Shown here in pieces: positions 63,653 through 64,000 of a stretch of DNA of 64,000 bases. Below the pieces are notes generated by a model. It ran no database searches and had not been told where the DNA came from. It saw nothing but the letters and a program-made list of their open reading frames with translations. The position numbers and the translations under genes are program-made. The DNA comes from JARRLC01 sp037387425 (GTDB taxonomy: Bacteria; Pseudomonadota; Alphaproteobacteria; Rhizobiales; Rhodomicrobiaceae). Each line of letters starts with the position of its first letter. Positions within the stretch are counted from its first letter, which is position 1. Location of the stretch: the NCBI GenBank assembly GCA_037387425.1, contig JARRLC010000001.1, positions 17,787 to 81,786 of the forward strand, in the 5' to 3' direction.

Positions 63653-63961
63653 TCAGCGGCTTATTTCTACACAGACTTTCGCCTTGCCAAAACATTCCCA
63701 TTCGTCGGCGCCAAGAAGATTGGGAAATGGCTTGCAGGTAATGACTGGCTTAGTTACGTGCACAGCCTTTCCATTTGTAGCGATTGCGCTGCTTTTTTCA
63801 GCGGCAATCTTCCGCAGCAGGGCGCGTTTCGCGTAGTAATGCGCTGCGTGCTTGCCGATACTTACCACATCGCTGCTTTGCGGACGGCAATCCAGCGACC
63901 AGGCCGGCACTGTCAACAGCGTGGCTAAGCAGATGGCAAGTGCAAATGTGTGGATGCGCAT
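63653..63961 (-). CDS. small secreted cysteine-containing protein
   Basis: A 102-residue protein with a clear signal peptide (MRIHTFALAICLATLLTVPA, cleavage probably after PAWS), leaving about 80 residues with four cysteines that could form two disulfides. The rest is basic, with KHAAHYYAKRALLRKIAAEK, and ends in GADEWECFGKAKVCVEISR. GGGGAA with an 8-base spacer precedes the ATG. I do not recognise the family; a periplasmic or exported role follows from the signal peptide only. Confidence 0.65.
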   Translation of the reverse strand: MRIHTFALAICLATLLTVPAWSLDCRPQSSDVVSIGKHAAHYYAKRALLRKIAAEKSSAIATNGKAVHVTKPVITCKPFPNLLGADEWECFGKAKVCVEISR

Positions 63962-64000
63962 TGCAAATTCCCCAAACGGTTAGGTTTTGTTTTTTAGTTC

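Overview
The window looks like one contiguous piece of an alphaproteobacterial chromosome, probably Hyphomicrobiales-like or a close relative. I cannot name a genus. The placement rests on the CtrA inhibitor SciP, the alphaproteobacterial ATP synthase zeta inhibitor (DUF1476), a class I lysyl-tRNA synthetase, an F1-only atpHAGDC operon, an IscR-led suf operon, and the order secB/dnaQ/coaE/aroE/maf/PPDK-regulator next to hemE/hemJ/rho.

Layout. 0-3 kb: the end of one chemoreceptor, a complete second one, a decayed IS21-type istB remnant, then sciP behind a perfect TTAA-N7-TTAA CtrA box. 3.4-11.1 kb: a MerR-type regulator and a beta-oxidation operon (thiolase, FadN-like hydratase/dehydrogenase, acyl-CoA dehydrogenase, acyl-CoA ligase). 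11.2-14.4 kb: a GAF-Fis regulator, an aldehyde dehydrogenase and its DUF779 partner. 14.4-20.2 kb (minus strand): purN, then the F1 operon. 20.5-23.2 kb (minus): a secreted protein with two DUF2059-like halves and an alpha/beta hydrolase. 23.5-30.2 kb: iscR-sufB-cupin-sufC-sufD-rhodanese-sufS-sufT. 30.2-34.3 kb: thiamine-binding protein, holB, metG, Smr protein. 34.3-38.4 kb: mltA, Tim44-like protein, fxsA, secB, dnaQ. 38.5-41.4 kb (minus): coaE, aroE, maf, PPDK regulator. 41.4-41.8 kb: an AT-rich palindromic gap that I read as a candidate chromosomal origin. 41.8-44.9 kb: hemE, hemJ, rho. 44.9-50.2 kb (minus): ABC exporter, ATPase zeta inhibitor, mutY, class I lysS. 50.4-54.8 kb: TerB-like protein, WD40 protein, rhomboid protease, peroxiredoxin. 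54.9-56.6 kb: yqgE flanked on both sides by hairpin-rich repeats, then tRNA-Asp. 56.8-62.2 kb (minus): trpS, rarA, threonine dehydratase, glycosyltransferase, LpxH-like phosphoesterase. 62.4-64 kb (minus): a phaB gene frameshifted by a 103-bp tandem duplication, and a small secreted protein.

Most of the window is housekeeping. The parts worth a second look are the candidate origin with its palindromes, the cupin and rhodanese built into the suf operon, the 163-bp tandem hairpin repeats and the 60-bp hairpin array around yqgE, the phaB duplication, a short GTAGGATGG dispersed repeat present three times, the two-copy DUF2059 protein and the WD40 protein with an unrecognised N-terminus. I found no CRISPR array, prophage or intact insertion sequence, and no clear candidate for a wholly new multi-gene system.
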